A DNA stretch of 64,000 nt, from contig NC_060021.1 in assembly GCF_021134715.1 (NCBI RefSeq), positions 8,960,501 through 9,024,500 of the forward strand. The letters run 5' to 3'. The DNA comes from Daphnia pulex. Taxonomy: Eukaryota > Arthropoda > Branchiopoda > Diplostraca > Daphniidae. Positions within the stretch are counted from its first letter, which is position 1; each line of letters starts with the position of its first letter. Below the pieces are notes generated by a model. The model was not told the DNA's origin. It was given only the letters and a program-made list of their open reading frames with translations, and searched no databases. The translations under genes and the position numbers were made by a program. Positions 1 to 11,136 of this stretch are shown in pieces.

Positions 1-2199
1 AATACAGCGTCCAATATGCCAGCTTGGCGAAGTAAAGAAGGATTGTTGAACCAGTTTCGCATCAGTTCCACTCGGACTTTACCGTTTTCCTCCACTAAAC
101 TGCATCAAGAAACATTTTATTTTAACTTACAATTGCGACCTTATTCCCAGTATATTTAACCACGTACTTCATTGCACCCTGGATGAGAGAGTGTCCCATA
201 CGGAAGGCAGCCGAGGCAAATTCGTTCGCAACTGATGGGTTGGCTTTCTCGTCGTAACTTGAAGAGTATCCATGGGTTTGCGGCGTGAGGCCATAAGCGT
301 CCATCGTTGTTCGACCGAGTAAAGACGGAAGGAATTCGTTGTAGGTGATGTGCTGCATCAAGGCACCAACAATGCGTCGAGTTTCTTGATACAGAACTTC
401 ATCATTCCAATGAGGGTTGATAGCAGCCAATTTGCTCGCAAGTAAATTATGCTGACGCAGGAAAATGATGTGCAACGATGTAAGTGTCATAATTTGATTG
501 GTACGCACATCGCCTAGGACAATGAATTTTTAGAAATTTTAAATTATAAATATTCATAAACATGTGCTGATTGAAAAGTACCTGATACAAAACAACCAAA
601 TCCTGGAGTCTTGCCAATACAACTTTCATCTAGAAGATTTTGGGGAGGGTAAGGCCGACCTTCAATTTTGGAGATTTTCAGACGACCTCCGACAAACTGA
701 CGCAAACTGGCAGCAATAACGGGTGATGATCCGTATACATGTGACGCATCGAGAAAGTGAGTATTCTCATCCATTTGTTCCGCATAACCCATTCGACATT
801 CTATCCGAGGAGCAATCATGGATCGAACAAAGTTCAAGCATCGTACACCTCTGGGACCATAGAAAGGATCGTTGGCTGGAATGTCAATTGGGAAACAGTG
901 AGGATGGCGCATTTCAGGTGGAATGATCCCACCCTCTGCAGTACAGCATTCAATGTTGGATTGATTGGCTAAAATTTTAAAAATTAAAACTAAGCCATTG
1001 TTTCAAGCCACATGAATATTTTCACTTGATTTTATGTTTACCAGTTCGGAACGATGGAACACGGATCATGTCATGATTCACAAACTGCCCCCATTGCATA
1101 AGCATATGCGTCATATCTACAGCTGGGAAGTTTTCGTCGGTAACTATAGTAGTCCTGACGACACGAACATTGGGAAGTTGTTTTCCCGAATTACCGATTT
1201 TTGGATCCCATATACCTACCAAACCCAAACCCCAAAATAATGTGTTTAAAAAAGTCGCTTGATAAATGCTTGTCAAACTTACCATCACCATATTCCGGTG
1301 TAGCTAAGCGTTCGAGTGGCGTTAATGCGCTACCCCAAGAAGGTTGTTGCAAGTTGTTGCAAGTGCCGTCAAAAGTCCGATATTTTGTAATTATACATAC
1401 CGGGAGTCGAGGACATGTATCCTCTAACAAACTTAATCTTGTGTCGATCGTTTGTAATCCAAGTCCAGCCTGTTCTGGTGAAAGTAGTAACCTGTAAGGA
1501 ACAAGTTAATCCAATTAGTAAAAAGAAGTTCTTCAAATCATTTACTCGCAAGTACTTGTCCTGCAATCGTCGAGCAGCGTTAACGACCAACAGGGCTTTG
1601 TCGCTTTGAATGCGGGACATTTCTAAAGGGCCATTATTATTTGAGTGACCCCAAGCCATTGAAGTTTCACTCATCATAACTTTTCTACTGCTTAGATTTT
1701 CTTCGATCTTCAACAGAAGTATAAAAAGTTAAATCTTTCCAACCAACGAATAATTTAAAATACTGTTCATACTGTGTTAATTTGAAGCAAATCAGCACGA
1801 GCCGACCGAGCCAATTTCTCTAAAATTTTCGTTGGAACAGATTGCACAGGGGGGAGCACGCGATTTTTACGGATCGCTGGTTGCTTGGTTGCTACAGCTA
1901 TTTGGGTAATAACAAATCGTTAAATTAAAAATCAAACATGTAAAGAACTAATAAACTAAACAGTTTCACTTACATTTCACGTGAACAACATCTGGGCAAC
2001 AGAGCCCAATGAACCCTTGAGCATCCGAACAAGGTTTCGATGAATGCGTTCGAAGTTCGGCATACCAAACGGAACACTGGGTAGCCGGCTTACAGGCATA
2101 CTGAGGTCCACAACCACCATTTGCGACAATGGCAATCGGATTCGGACGTGGATGACGAGCCAAGATAGCAATAGGTAAAACAAATAAAATCCACAACAT
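1..2199 (-). CDS. Animal haem peroxidase, left tandem copy (3' part beyond window)
   Basis: Secreted haem peroxidase of the peroxinectin/chorion-peroxidase type, cut by the left window edge. Coding exons read on the minus strand: 2199-1974, 1897-1773, 1707-1556, 1491-1283, 1215-1042, 968-582, 513-168 and 99-<1; all phases join. The start ATG at 2199 opens a hydrophobic signal peptide (MLWILFVLPIAIL). A six-cysteine clip-like domain follows (YACKP, then GLCCPD). Catalytic landmarks: distal-histidine segment WGQFVNHDM, arginine segment DVRTNQIM followed by TSLHIIFLRQHN, and proximal-histidine segment FRMGHSLIQG. In myeloperoxidase the residue before the distal His is Asp and the residue three after the Arg is Glu, both ester-linked to haem; here they are Asn and Gln. 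Family assignment is firm; substrate is unknown. It is a paralogue of the gene at 6946-9871. Confidence 0.93.
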
Positions 2200-4131
2200 T
2201 TTAAATTCTGTTTTTCTAACCGAGTGAGCTACTACACTTCTTCGAAAAAATAAATAAAACGTGAATCAAACAGAAAAAAGTTGTTTCAGAACATTAAAAA
2301 AGGGGGAATCTCAGCGCACTACTGTACTTTGCCAGAGTACTGTATCGAATAACAACTCCACTGTTAGCATGTCTACTTAAATAAGAAAACCCTCCCTATG
2401 CTTCGGTATGTAGCAGGAATTAGAAAGTGTGATTGAGTTGTAAGTTGAAAGTATGATTGTGTTCTTAGTTGATTGATATCTAAATAAGCTTTCGATAGTC
2501 ACCATTTTATAGGGTAGAATAAGAGACGTTGCCCCTTCAGCGATTACCTTTACTTTCTGCAAGCGAAGGGGAATTTTGCAGCTCATCTAACAAAGTTTTG
2601 CATTTAAAAAGCGACAAAGACATCTTCATTTAAATCCAATGCAGTTGGTATCGGCAGGTAGGCTATTGGAAAAGAACGTCTGCGGCTTTACCATTCCTGC
2701 CACAACAAAAAAGAAAAAAAAATATTACACAATAGAACATGTCGATACCGCTATTCAAGCTTCTTGCTTACGCCCTTTTTCCGTTGGTTTTCTTTCAACA
2801 CGCGAAAGTGATTTCGTCAACCAGGACACATTGTTGAAAGTAGTTTGAAAACCGTTTTAACCGTCTACATCAACAATCCCTGGATTGAGAACGATCTAGG
2901 GAAAATCAAAGAGGAGCACGTCGAACAAAACCTCGCGTTCTTTTTTTTCTATCGCCATTAATTTAAGCTAGTTAAAAACCACGTTCGACTGTGAATATCC
3001 AAGTAATCTATTCGCGACTGGATTTGACAGTAAGAGTGAAGTTGGAATTAATATTGACAACATATCAAACATAAAAAGGTTCCTTTAATTAATACAATGA
3101 TCGACTACAATTTTAGCTGATAAAAAAATAAAACAAATTATGTGACCAAGTAGTTAATTATTGCGTGAAGGTGCAATAAGCAACCACTCTCCAATATATA
3201 GGTTACTAGCTTAGCTTCGATGGATATCAATCGTTACGTCGTTCTATCCGTCACACACACGAAAACCACAAGAACCCCAGCATTGGCCGTTCTCATGTGT
3301 ATCTGTCGCCTGTGAGAGTGTCCGTCGACTTAGTAAACCAGTGCATCCATATAGCAGATAAATCTAGAATTTCAAACGTTTTTTTTCTTCTAATTAAACC
3401 ATGTAAATGATTGGATACACATGTTCCTATGTTTACAGTGCTGAAAAGAAATTAAGCTACTACTCTGTAAAACTCAATTAATGTGATAATCTTATTTTTT
3501 TTTCTCTACACACACTTATGCTACAAGAAATGTCAGCAGAACATCTAACCTTGTGAGATGATGAAACATGACATGAGTAGCTTTAAAAAACAAATTCTAA
3601 TTTCATTCCTAAAAGGCCTGCTATTGTTGTGAGATCATGCCTCATGAATCTACATTATGGCTGTAAGGATACCATGACATTTTCTACACTTGTCCCCACG
3701 AGCAGGTGGACATGGACCAGTTAATCAACATATTTTCGAGATAGTGTAGCATAGGAATCACAACAAGCTAGATAAAAACAGATAAAAGTGATAAACACAC
3801 TATGATGTCCACTAAATTCAGTAATTTTTCAACCTATAAACTTTAACAATATTGAATCCACCATAAAGAATAAAAAAATACATACTATTTTTGCAGATGA
3901 TATTCAAAACATCTTCTTGAATCTCATCTTATTGCTGTAAAAGTGGAAATAAAGAAGCTTTCTCAAGGACACTCAAAGGTACATGGGAAAGCAATGAAGT
4001 TATGCTGTACAATCAGAATTATACCACTGAATACTCTACAATAAAGAAAAAGATTAAACATGCAGAGCACATGTTCTTTTGATCCATACAGAAAAAAACA
4101 AATCGCGTCACGATCCTTAAACTTCAACCTT
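2200..4131. other. AT-rich spacer upstream of the left peroxidase
   Basis: No gene was recognised. The first few hundred bases are the presumed promoter and 5' leader of the minus-strand peroxidase starting at 2199; only a weak TATA-like stretch is visible at about 2250-2262. A short segment near 2795-2830 resembles one near 10226-10265 upstream of the right peroxidase copy and may be left over from the duplication or be a shared control element. The remainder is AT-rich sequence with short open frames that show no family resemblance. Confidence 0.5.
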
Positions 4132-4139
4132 CATGTCAA
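4132..4139. repeat. Left 8-bp target-site duplication of hAT element
   Basis: CATGTCAA immediately before the element start TAGGGCTGTGG; the identical octamer follows the other end at 5400-5407. Eight base pairs is the hAT superfamily hallmark. Confidence 0.9.
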
Positions 4140-5399
4140 TAGGGCTGTGGCCCGGGCCATGAAAGCCCGGGCCAAAGTTCGGGCTAAAGGAAAAAAAAAC
4201 CCAACCCGACTCAACCCATCAAGGCATTTTTTTAACGGGGCGGGTGATGGGTCGAACCGCCGGGTCCGCGGGTCAACCCGAGATGTGGCGCCATCTATTG
4301 GTCAAATAAAGAATCTCACAGCTAGAAAGTGCCAGAAAGATCTGGAGGGATAGGATAGCTTAAATCCATGCATTGCAGATGCAGAGTTGCAGACATTCGA
4401 TGTTCAGTCATCACGTTTTAAGTAGACGCTGACACGCGCTAGAGCTTCAAATGGCAGAACAGATGAAGTGGTGAAGGCAGTATGTCTAAACGTAAATCTA
4501 CTTCTAATAATGGCGAGCAGTTATCGCGTAAACCTCAAAGTTTGTCTAAATCGAGCAATTCTGCTGGGAAAAAGAGAAGTTTACCAATTAACATTAGCAT
4601 TGAAAGTGATGATGAGAATGAGATGGATGATGCAGATGCACTTCCTGCAACAAGCACAGAATTAACCAATCAGTCAAGTTCAGCTCCATTGAAAGGTATC
4701 AATTAGTCTATCTTTTAATTTGCTGTTTAATGGCTAGAGATCTCCTCAGCATTCCAGCGACAAGCGCAGCTAGCGAGAGGGCCTTTACTGTTGGCAAGGA
4801 TATTTTTGGCATTTCGAGAATGAGCTTGAAGCCTGAGACCGTTGAAGCCCTAATCTGTCTACGTTCATGGTACAAAGCAGGATTAGGGGGGGGGGGGGGG
4901 GGGTAAAAGAAGTCTACGATTTCTTGGAAGAAAACTTTGATACCTTACTTTTCAACTTTTGGAAAACGAAGAAGAAGAAGATTTTTAAAAACAATTTTTT
5001 GTATTTGTTCGATAACTACAGTTAATTCGGATTTTTACTTCCAACACTTACTTCCAAGTTTCTTTTCGTTTCATTGATGTATGTTTGTTTACATCAATTC
5101 TCATGTATTAATTTTTTTTTGGTTCATTTAAAACAGAATAAAAATTCAATTTTTATACGTTAGGAAATTTTGCCATTTTATTGATAAACAGACTGAAAAG
5201 ATGATGAAAAAGTATGATTGACCCGTTAAAAACCCGGGCCGTGACCCATCCTGTTAATATTTTTTGACCCATGGGTTGGCCCGGGCCGAACCCATTTACT
5301 CTGTTGGCCCAACCCGCTCCAACCCTTGTTTGAAGAAAAACCCATCTAGGCAACCCATTAAAAAAAAACCCGCCCAATAAGCTCCGGGCCACAGTCCTA
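4140..5399 (+). mobile_element. Internally deleted hAT-superfamily DNA transposon
   Basis: A 1,260-bp element with imperfect terminal inverted repeats: left end TAGGGCTGTGGCCCGGGCC, and right end reading TAGGACTGTGGCCCGG on the other strand. It is flanked by perfect 8-bp duplications of CATGTCAA. Subterminal zones of about 150 bp at each end are crowded with CCCGGGCC, AACCC and GGGTTGG motifs in both orientations, as expected of transposase-binding repeats. Inside are only the N-terminal frame of a transposase-like protein (4482-4706) and the C-terminal hAT dimerisation segment (about 4721-4885), so most of the catalytic core is missing. The perfect target duplication argues for a fairly recent insertion, presumably mobilised in trans by a full-length relative. 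Confidence 0.92.
4482..4885 (+). pseudogene. hAT transposase remnants (N-terminal frame and C-terminal dimerisation domain)
   Basis: Two fragments of one transposase lie almost adjacent. The frame at 4482-4706 begins MSKRKSTSNN, is Lys/Ser-rich and then acidic, and ends at a stop after 74 residues. The second fragment (about 4721-4885, another frame) contains LLSIPATSAASERAF followed by SRMSLKPETVEALICLRSW, the conserved C-terminal signature of hAT transposases (SAxSERxFS...L.p..ve.l.fl+.w). Its C-terminus is interrupted by an 18-base G run at 4886-4903. The BED finger and RNase-H-like catalytic region between the two pieces are absent, so no active enzyme is encoded. Confidence 0.85.
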
Positions 5400-5407
5400 C
5401 ATGTCAA
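5400..5407. repeat. Right 8-bp target-site duplication of hAT element
   Basis: CATGTCAA directly after the right terminal repeat ending CACAGTCCTA; identical to the copy at 4132-4139. Confidence 0.9.
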
Positions 5408-5835
5408 TTTCATTAGTAAACTGCATCATTGTCTAACTTATCAATTCTATTTCGTCGAAGCCCGAACCCATGGTTGCAGTTGCACTTTTAAAATTTTCTT
5501 GCCTTTTGAATTTGAAATTTCTTTTCTCTTTTATATTATGAATCTGCCAAACCCTGCTTAAATTCTAATAATTCGTATGTTTTCATTATTAGGAAAAACA
5601 GAGTAAGCTTGCGTAACGACAAAACCGAAAACCAGCAGAGAAGACTGATTATAAGAATCCAAGGTTTTAACACCTTGCTTGCACACGAAAAAAATTTTTA
5701 GTGAATGTTTCAAAAAATCTATTTACATTTTTACAACCGTCAAGGGGCACATACAGGTCAACATGTTTCATGCCAATGAAATAGTCAGTCCTACTCTGTT
5801 TACATAAAATAAGGTAGACAGGACGTTACGTAGCT

Positions 5836-6375
5836 TTAATTGAAAGAATAGGAATCATCAGGGTTATTAACGATATAGACAGGAATTGGTTTGATAGTGG
5901 TGGTACGTCGTTCTTCGATCCAATGTCGGAAACTGTGGAAAGCGGGCCAATTCCAAAATTTCAGCGATTCACCATTTTTTCCAAAACTACGGTCCTGGCC
6001 ATCTGTATCTAGATTCTCAGTCAAATCGGCCGGAACGAAACCATCTGTGACAAATAGCAAAATAAAATCAGTATAAAGATTTCTTTTAAAAAATGGTAAT
6101 TATAATTATTACTTGAACGATGAAATTCTTCAATTTCTTCCTGAGTGACATCTTTAGCGATCATAAAGGCATCTTCTTCTGTGTGACCCTGTGAATTAAC
6201 ATCGCTCCACATTCCTTGAGGACTAGGTCCAGGGAGTGGGAAAAGGTAGGAGCTGTGCAGGACGGAACAAAACAACAAAGCGGTGAAGATCTATTGGGAA
6301 AAGAAAACATTCGCCATTTTACTTCAAGTAACACTTAATATTTTTATGTTAAAAACTAACCTGATTTTTTTTCAT
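5836..6375 (-). CDS. Small secreted cysteine-free protein, function unknown
   Basis: Three coding exons on the minus strand: 6375-6361 (MKKNQ), 6290-6113 and 6044-5836, joined by canonical GT-AG introns of 70 and 68 bp; phases close to give 133 aa. The N-terminus is a convincing signal peptide (MKKNQIFTALLFCSVLHSS). The mature part has no cysteine, an acidic middle (EEIEEFH, LTENLDTDGQD), an aromatic stretch KFWNWPAFHSFRHW and a C-terminus ending DDSYSFN. I recognise no domain. It lies between two secreted peroxidases in the same orientation and has its own TATA/initiator promoter, so it may be expressed in the same tissue; that is inference from position only. It could be a cuticle, egg-coat or immune effector peptide. 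Confidence 0.75.
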
Positions 6376-6429
6376 TTTACAGCAAGACAACTAAAAGTTT
6401 CTAACTGACTCGATGCAAAGCACAAGAGT

Positions 6430-6464
6430 GACTGACGAAGGTGATGAACTTAGGCATTTATATA
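6430..6464 (-). promoter_or_regulatory. TATA box and initiator of the small secreted-protein gene
   Basis: On the minus strand a TATATAAATG box (6464-6455) is followed about 30 bp downstream by TCAGTC (6435-6430), a match to the arthropod initiator. The start codon is about 55 bp further on. The spacing is that of a textbook TATA-Inr core promoter. Confidence 0.65.
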
Positions 6465-6945
6465 CGTGGAAAAAAACATGAAAAACCCAAATTTTTGCCA
6501 GTCTTAATCAATCATTTATATGTCGGATTAATGTTTTAAAGGTCAATGGGGTGGAGTCCAGTTTAAGGTCCTTTTAAGGATGGTATATGTACACTGTCTA
6601 TTATAGTTTTAACGATATCACAACACATAGAATTATTATCTTTGTCACTAATCTTCTATCTCTAGGGAAAGTGCTGAAGGATAACAGACCTAGCCAACGG
6701 ATTTATACTTTTCAAATTTATGGGAAAATTTAGAGCTAAAATGTTGAATGCCTAAAATGCCTATGAATTGAGTTGTGTTAGGCGTTCACATAAAACAAAG
6801 TTGGTAACTTAAGAAACGCAATTATTGTATCCATGCGGCAAGATTCATACGAGTAATCATTGACGATTGACAATTGACGCGAAGATTCCTAGAAAATGAA
6901 AAAAGGGGTATGATTAATCACCAGTCAACAATTACGAAGCTGACG
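6465..6945. other. Spacer between secreted-protein gene and right peroxidase
   Basis: AT-rich sequence without recognisable genes. It holds the upstream region of the small gene ending at 6375 and the 3' flank of the peroxidase ending at 6946. Confidence 0.5.
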
Positions 6946-9871
6946 TTAGATAATATCAAGTGCAAAATAAAGATTGACATACGTAGTTGAAGGATGGCGG
7001 AAAACCAGCAGCTGAACCTTGAATATACGGTCGGCGTTGTCACAGATGATCGCTGCTAAACTCATTTTACGGATTTCTTGCAACTGAGCTACAAATACGC
7101 GGAGGAAGATGAAATAAAAAACAAATTCTAATACAAACCCAGAGGTTTTCAAACAATTTGTCAAGTACCTGGTGAAAACGAATTCGGATATCCGCCGTGT
7201 TCGTAAAAAAAACGGTCGCCCTCTTTCGAACGTGCAAATTGATCAGCAATTATACACGAGAAAACTGGACCGAGCATCGACCCAGGCAAATGGTGCTCAA
7301 CTAGGCCACCAATATATAGGTCAATGTCGTTGACGGAGCCATAAACTGAAGCCAAACGATCCACCACCGAACGATCCATAACATCCAAGAGATCCGTAAA
7401 GTTCGTCAAGGGAGGCAATCCGCACACTTGACGATAGGTATTGTAACCAGGCAGGCCGTGATCACGTCCACGCCATATATTGATAGCTACAAGATCCAAT
7501 CCAAAATCTTTCTTTGGTCTAAAAAAAGAACAATGCATAACAATTTATTTAGTCCTATTTAGTCAAATTACATGAAGACAAATGTAAAAACGATTAGATA
7601 CCTTTGAAAGAGATGATTCGTTACGTCCTCAGAGACCCATTCGTCTACCTTTTGGGGCCACTGGTCGATCATTCCTCGCAATACAGCGTCCAATATGCCA
7701 GCTTGGCGAAGTAAAGAAGGATTGTTGAACCAGTTTCGCATCAGTTCCACTCGGACTTTACCGTCTTCCTCCACTAAACTGCATTGAGAAACATTTTATT
7801 TTAACTTACAATTGCGACGACCTTATTCGCGGTATATTTAACCACATACTTCATTGCACCCTGGATGAGAGAGTGTCCCATACGGAAGGCAGCCGTGGCA
7901 AATTCGTTCGTAATTGATGGGTTGGCATTCTCGTCGTAACTTGAAGAGTATCCATGGGTTTGCGGTGTGAGGCCGTAAGCGTCCATCGTTGTTCGACCGA
8001 GTAAAGACGGAAGGAATTCGTTGTAGGTGATGTGCTGCATCAAGGCACCAACAATGCGTCGAGTTTCTTGATACAGAACTTCATCATTCCAATGAGGGTT
8101 GATAGCAGCCAATTTGTTCGCAAGTAAATTATGCTGACGCAGGAAAATGATGTGCAACGATGTAAGTGTCATAATTTGATTGGTACGCAAATCGCCTAGA
8201 ACAATGATTTTTCAGAAATTTTAACAGCAATTTGAAGAAATATATTATTTTAAGTACCTGAAACAAAACAACCAAAGCCACCAGTTCGACCGACGCAACT
8301 TGAGTCTTCGAAATTTTGCGATGGGTAAATACGACCTTCAATTTTGGAGATTTTCAGACGACCTCCTACAAACTGACGCAAACTGGCAGCAATAACGGGT
8401 GATGGTCCGTATACATGCGAGGCATCGATAAAGTGGGTAAGTTGATTCATTTGATCTGCATAACCCATTCGACATTCTATCCGAGGGGCAATCATCGATC
8501 GAACAAAGTTCAAGCATCGTACACCTCTGGGTCCATAGAAAGGATCGTTGGCTTGAATATCAATTGGGAAGCAGTGAGGATGGCGCATTTCAGGTGAGAT
8601 GATCCCACCTTCTGCAGTGCAGCATTCAATGTTTGATTGATTGGCTAAATGAAATAAATTGACGATCGAAATATTTACTGGCAGTGTCATAAAATTGAAC
8701 TTTAATTTGGTGTTTACCCGTTCGGAATTGTGGCACTTGAACCATATCATGATCCACAAATTGCCCCCATTGCATAAACATGTGCGTCATATCTACAGCT
8801 GGATAGTTTCCGTCAGTAACTATAACATTTCTGATTAGACGAACATTGGGAAGCTGTTTGCCTGCTTTGCGGATTTTCGGATCCCATATACCTACAAAGC
8901 GAAATCGATTTAACGTTTTCAAAGAAAAGTAAGTTACTTTAATTGTTGTTTTTTTTTTAAATTATTTTCTCATCTACCGTCATCGTATTCAGGTGGAGCC
9001 AGTCTTTCCAAAGGTGACCGTGCGCTACCCCAGGAAGGTTGTCGCAGGTTGTTGCAAGTTCCATCGAAAGTCCGATATTTATTCAGTAAACATACAGGAA
9101 GTCGAGGACACGTGTCTCCTAGGAAACTCAATCTAGTGTCAATCCCCTGTAATCCGAGTGCAGCTTGTTGCGATGAAAGTGATAAACTGATACAAAAATT
9201 CAAGATAAGAAAGTGAATTCACCTGAAATTCAACTAAAAACTACTTGTCCTGCAAATGTCGGGCAGCGTTGACTATCAGGAGAGCTTTGACTCCTTCATT
9301 ATGTGTCATTTCCATTGGAGCCATGCCAGTTGCGTGCGTCCAGGCCATTGAATTTTCAGTCATTTTTATTTGGTTGTAATTGAGATTTTCTTCAACCTTT
9401 TTGTCAGGACGAGAAAAACATCTTAAACTCCCATGAAACTAAATAAATGTTATTATACGTACTACGTTCATGTCAATCAAATCGATTCGAGCTGCACGGG
9501 AAGTCTGCTCCAGCAGTTTTAAAGGGATCGATTGAGTAGATGAGATCGGCAAGTTCGTATCGATTTTCGTGTTCAACACAGCTATTAAAGAATAGTAGTA
9601 ATGTTTATAGTTAAAATATTAAAATAAAAGTAACCGCTTACGTACATTTCACATGAGCAACATCAGGACAGCAAAGGCCGACGTAACCCCGTGTGTCGGT
9701 GCAGGGTTTCGATGAATACAAATGAAGTTCGTCATACCAAACGGAACACTGGGTAGCTGGCTTACAGGCATACTGGTGTCCACATCTACCATTTGCGATA
9801 AAAACGGTAGAATTCGGACTGGGATGGTAAGCCAAAATGACAGTGGGTAGAAAAAGTAAAATCCACCACAT
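6946..9871 (-). CDS. Animal haem peroxidase, right tandem copy (complete)
   Basis: Ten coding exons on the minus strand: 9871-9646, 9581-9463, 9396-9245, 9186-8978, 8891-8718, 8644-8258, 8195-7850, 7778-7602, 7518-7169 and 7088-6946; phases close to about 760 aa. A signal peptide (MWWILLFLPTVILA) precedes a six-cysteine clip-like domain and a full peroxidase domain. Landmarks in order: WGQFVDHDM (distal His), DLRTNQIM with TSLHIIFLRQHN, FRMGHSLIQG (proximal His), INIWRGRDHGLPGYNTYRQ and ICDNADRIFKVQLLVFRHP. These match the peroxinectin/MPO fold; such enzymes use H2O2 to oxidise phenolics or halides outside the cell and often serve egg-shell cross-linking or immunity. The Glu that forms the second haem ester in MPO is Gln here. 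The last ten residues are the least certain, because a GTATGT donor-like site follows HPSTT. Confidence 0.93.
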
Positions 9872-9960
9872 TTTAAATCTCTATGACTACAACGCAGTAA
9901 AACAATGTATACTATCTGAAAGATCTGAAAAAACTACATAGTGCTGCTGGCTACACATCT

Positions 9961-9967
9961 ATTTATA
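9961..9967 (-). promoter_or_regulatory. TATA box of the right peroxidase gene
   Basis: GTATAAATAG on the minus strand, about 90 bp before the start codon at 9871. The expected transcription start would lie near 9935. Position and sequence fit a tissue-specific TATA promoter; no experimental support. Confidence 0.55.
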
Positions 9968-11110
9968 CAAAAAGAATCTGTATAATACGGCATAATCAAC
10001 GAAAAGAAAGCGACAATAAATAATAAAAATCCGAATAAAATCTATAGATATGTGGTAAACCCGAAGTCGTACAGAATGTTCACAACCAGAAACTTATTTT
10101 TGCTATGTGCATTTGATAGCATATTGAAAACTGAATCTGCATTGTTTGCGGTTCCACGCCGCCTATTCAATCCTACCGTAAGAAGAGAAAATGCCAATCT
10201 GAAATACGAGCCATATTGTTTTCATGTGGGGTGTGTCTCAACTTGCGAAAGTAATATTTCCAACCAGGACAGATTGAACACGCCCGCCGGAAAAAAAAAA
10301 TTTGGCTACCTTTTTCTTAACTATAATGATGCGGATCGCATTCCATAAAAAAGTGTTAACATCGATTTTTATAGTCGGGTTCGATGACCGAATTCACTTA
10401 TTGTGGCAAGGAAAACACATTCACATTCAATTTGCTATGGCTCGATTGGCACAAAAATAAATTAAAGATCTCACCTAAGGCGGTGAAGTATATCTCGGTA
10501 TCCAGTATAGATTAACAAGTTGTTCAACAATTCGCCATAAATCAATCGTAGAAGTGCGGTAGAGCAGGGTGGAATCTCTCATGTACGTTATCTGGAGGTT
10601 AGTTTCTCTTTCATCTGCGAGAATAAAGAGGGAAAAAAAATTCTTAGTTAATTTAACTTACGGAAATCCCGGAAATCGGACGTAAGAAATATTATTTATT
10701 TTGCTACAGGGATTATATTATGATTCAGCTTTGATCATAAAAAAATTGATCTATGCTAGTATATGATTTTGAGAAAATAGATTGTGGAGGCTTCCGTCCT
10801 GTTATTTGTAGCGTATTTGTAGCGAAAGATTAGTTATCTTGTATGCCCCACTTGGATGGAAGGGAGTAAATGGAAGGGTAACATCAAACAACAAGAGATA
10901 TGTAATTTGAGTTGTACACCACCAGCATAGTTACATTTTTAATGATTAGTATCTGAAGTGATCTTACTCCCTTGATCATATTTCCATTCCCTGCATTCAC
11001 AGACTTTGAAACAGAGGTATCAAATAGCCAGGTAGGATGAATGATCTTAAATTTTATTTTTGTGCTTTTCTTGCAGTAATTAATATTAAAGCAAGAGATG
11101 ATATTCTATA

Positions 11111-11136
11111 AACTGTTTGTGTTATCACAAACAGTT
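11111..11136. repeat. Perfect 11-bp hairpin
   Basis: AACTGTTTGTG, a four-base TTAT loop, then CACAAACAGTT: a perfect inverted repeat able to fold on either strand. Too short for a microRNA precursor; role unknown. Confidence 0.7.

Noticed and set aside
122..167. Reading peroxidase exon 7 on through KYTGNKVAI to the GTAAGT at 130
   Set aside because: That would leave a 31-bp intron and a wrong phase for the next exon. Using the donor after ATGAA (GTACGT in the left copy, GTATGT in the right) gives a 68-bp intron and keeps the frame in both copies.
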